Below, one piece after another: positions 62,782-64,000 of a DNA stretch of 64,000 nt; the first letter of the stretch is position 1; each line of letters opens with the position of its first letter. This DNA is from Hybos culiciformis (taxonomy: Eukaryota; Arthropoda; Insecta; Diptera; Hybotidae), in NCBI GenBank assembly GCA_964007475.1, contig OZ023273.1:13715922-13779921 (forward strand), written 5' to 3'. Below the pieces are notes generated by a model, which did no database searches, had not been told where the DNA came from, and saw only the letters and a program-made list of their open reading frames with translations. Position numbers and translations under genes: made by a program.

Positions 62782-63165
62782 CTAAATTAGAATAATAAAC
62801 TCAATTTACTATAAAACCGCTTGTACTATGTAAATTTTAACTTCACATATTTCTACGACACTCTATACGTTATATTTTTACTATATTATAAAGAAATAAA
62901 AATCTAATTACTTAGGAAAGTTTCCGAATTAAAATAATTCCGGAAATTTTTTTTTATACTATTGATCTTTATCCATATACCAATTTTCATCGAAATCCAT
63001 TTGTAGCCCCCAGCCCGAACAAATGTTCTTCATTTAAACTTTGATTAAAAATAAATACCTAGTCAGTTAAGAGCTTCTAACTCCCCAATTGTTTTGATAT
63101 AATTATATAAACATTTTAATGTTGGACAGACGAACAGACGGACGTATATTTAATGAAAACATATA
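62782..63165. other. Unclassified repeat-like sequence
   Basis: It contains ACCAATTTTCATCGAAATCC and, about 130 bp further, GGACAGACGAACAGACGGACG-type sequence (63124-63144). This pairing of an ATTTTCATCGAAATC phrase with ACAGACGGAC-type short repeats is one I associate, from memory, with dispersed repeats in insect genomes. I see no ends or duplications to define an element. Confidence 0.4.
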
Positions 63166-63510
63166 GGCGGCTGTTCGGGTTTGAAAATTTATTACGGTTT
63201 GTTACGGCGGGGGTGGGGGGGTGGTGTTTATAAAAATGTTATGTAACCAAATTTCCTCCTTTTTATAAAAAAAATTACACTAAATATAATATTAATGCAC
63301 GCAAAAAAAAACTTAAGTTATAATGAATTTTGTTTTGTTTATTCGAATAAAAAAATTGTTCAAAAAGTAATTTAAAAAGTGTTTAACTTTTGTTACGTTA
63401 TTCTTCTCGGGGGGGGTCTTCGGAATTTGTTACGATCTGTTACAATGGGGGGGGGGGGGGGGTTAAAAAACGGAAAAAAAAGCGTTACGTAATATGTGAA
63501 CAGTCCCTAG
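63166..63510. repeat. G-tract-rich repeat
   Basis: Three G-rich tracts lie within 260 bp: 63206-63225 (mostly G with T breaks), a G8 at 63409-63416 and a G16 at 63447-63462. Each is preceded by a TTGTTACG- or TGTTACA-like word, and GCGTTACGTAATATGTGAAC closes the region. The left edge reads CGGCTGTTC and the right GAACAGTCC, possibly worn inverted ends. The tracts could form G-quadruplexes on the plus strand. It resembles a recurring insect repeat type that I know only from memory; the family is not assigned. Confidence 0.6.
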
Positions 63511-64000
63511 TCCGATTTTTAATTTTTGTTGTTGGTCAAAACTAACCCTAGATGATCATATTAAAAAGGGAATTCGTTATTTTAAATTGCATTCCCATAA
63601 ATTCCTATTTCATTTGTCAGCAAAAAAAATGAATTCTATCTAAATTAAAGAATTAAATATGTTTGCAAAATTCATATCCAGCTATGAAAATGAAACAAAA
63701 AAAAAATTAAATTTTCCTTCAAAAACAAATGTTTCTGCCACAGATAGAAAAAAAAAACCAAAATTCTTCTTTTTTTTTTTTAAATCAAAAACATATTTTT
63801 TGTAAAAATAAAATGGAAAAAAAATTGTTTTCGTATTTACAATATTATTATGACTTGTACTAGGAAATCGATACAAGTAAAGCTTCTTCGTTAAAGCTAA
63901 AAAAAAAAGTTTTTAAAACTCATTGAAATTAATAATAAACAACAATAAAAAACAAAATAAAAAATTCGAGTGTCATATAAAAAGTAAACTGTAATATCCT
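63511..64000. other. A+T-rich stretch, no gene seen
   Basis: A-rich to T-rich alternation to the window end; nothing recognised. Confidence 0.6.

Noticed and set aside
1..64000. Organellar or bacterial endosymbiont origin suggested by extreme A+T content
   Set aside because: Coding density is near zero and hAT-type elements, SINE-like modules and microsatellites abound, unlike compact mitochondrial or endosymbiont genomes.

Overview
The window is 64 kb of extremely A+T-rich eukaryotic DNA, roughly four-fifths A+T by eye, and I find no protein-coding gene that I can call with confidence. There is no rRNA gene, no intact tRNA gene, no CRISPR array and no operon-like packing. Homopolymer A/T runs of 8-21 bases, AAT and AAAAT microsatellites, short non-autonomous transposons and decayed tRNA-like modules point to a nuclear intergenic or long intronic region of an insect. 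TATGTA/TACATA-type strings and the repeat types make a fly (Diptera) my best guess, at low confidence.

What can be supported is a mobile-element landscape. Five separate short elements have matched terminal inverted repeats (TIRs) and 8-bp target-site duplications (TSDs), the hallmark of hAT-superfamily DNA transposons: 10747-11314, 31514-31863, 53996-54842, 58703-59442 and 62275-62773. Their ends differ, so they represent several families, and none encodes a transposase. Four of the five duplications fit the nTnnnnAn hAT target preference. The last one is the most structured object in the window: outer repeats plus two internal hairpins, one of them a 78-bp, 74/78 palindrome. A foldback element rich in AACGAA/TTCGTT motifs (21283-22034) encloses a tRNA-like segment followed, on the minus strand, by an A-rich tract. 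Three more tRNA-like modules (4278-4344, 11756-11830, 25628-25692) suggest tRNA-derived SINE remnants.

Two other foldback structures stand out: a three-copy composite at 18654-18873 and a 181-bp palindrome at 58422-58602. Tandem arrays include a roughly 165-bp repeat in three copies (40428-40940), a 31-bp minisatellite (59501-59625), a 42-bp pair (24173-24257) and a 75-bp duplication (61154-61303). The 3' end holds a G-tract region with 16 consecutive G.

The remaining sequence is low-complexity A+T with a few islands of ordinary base composition (7421-7643, 20228-20450, 26352-26624, 33541-33711, 48034-48115, 53044-53100). These could be short exons, conserved noncoding elements or old transposon scraps, and sequence reading alone does not decide. 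The right half, especially 53-63.5 kb, is densest in insertions. No functional gene system, conventional or new, can be demonstrated here; the structured foldback elements are the best candidates for follow-up.
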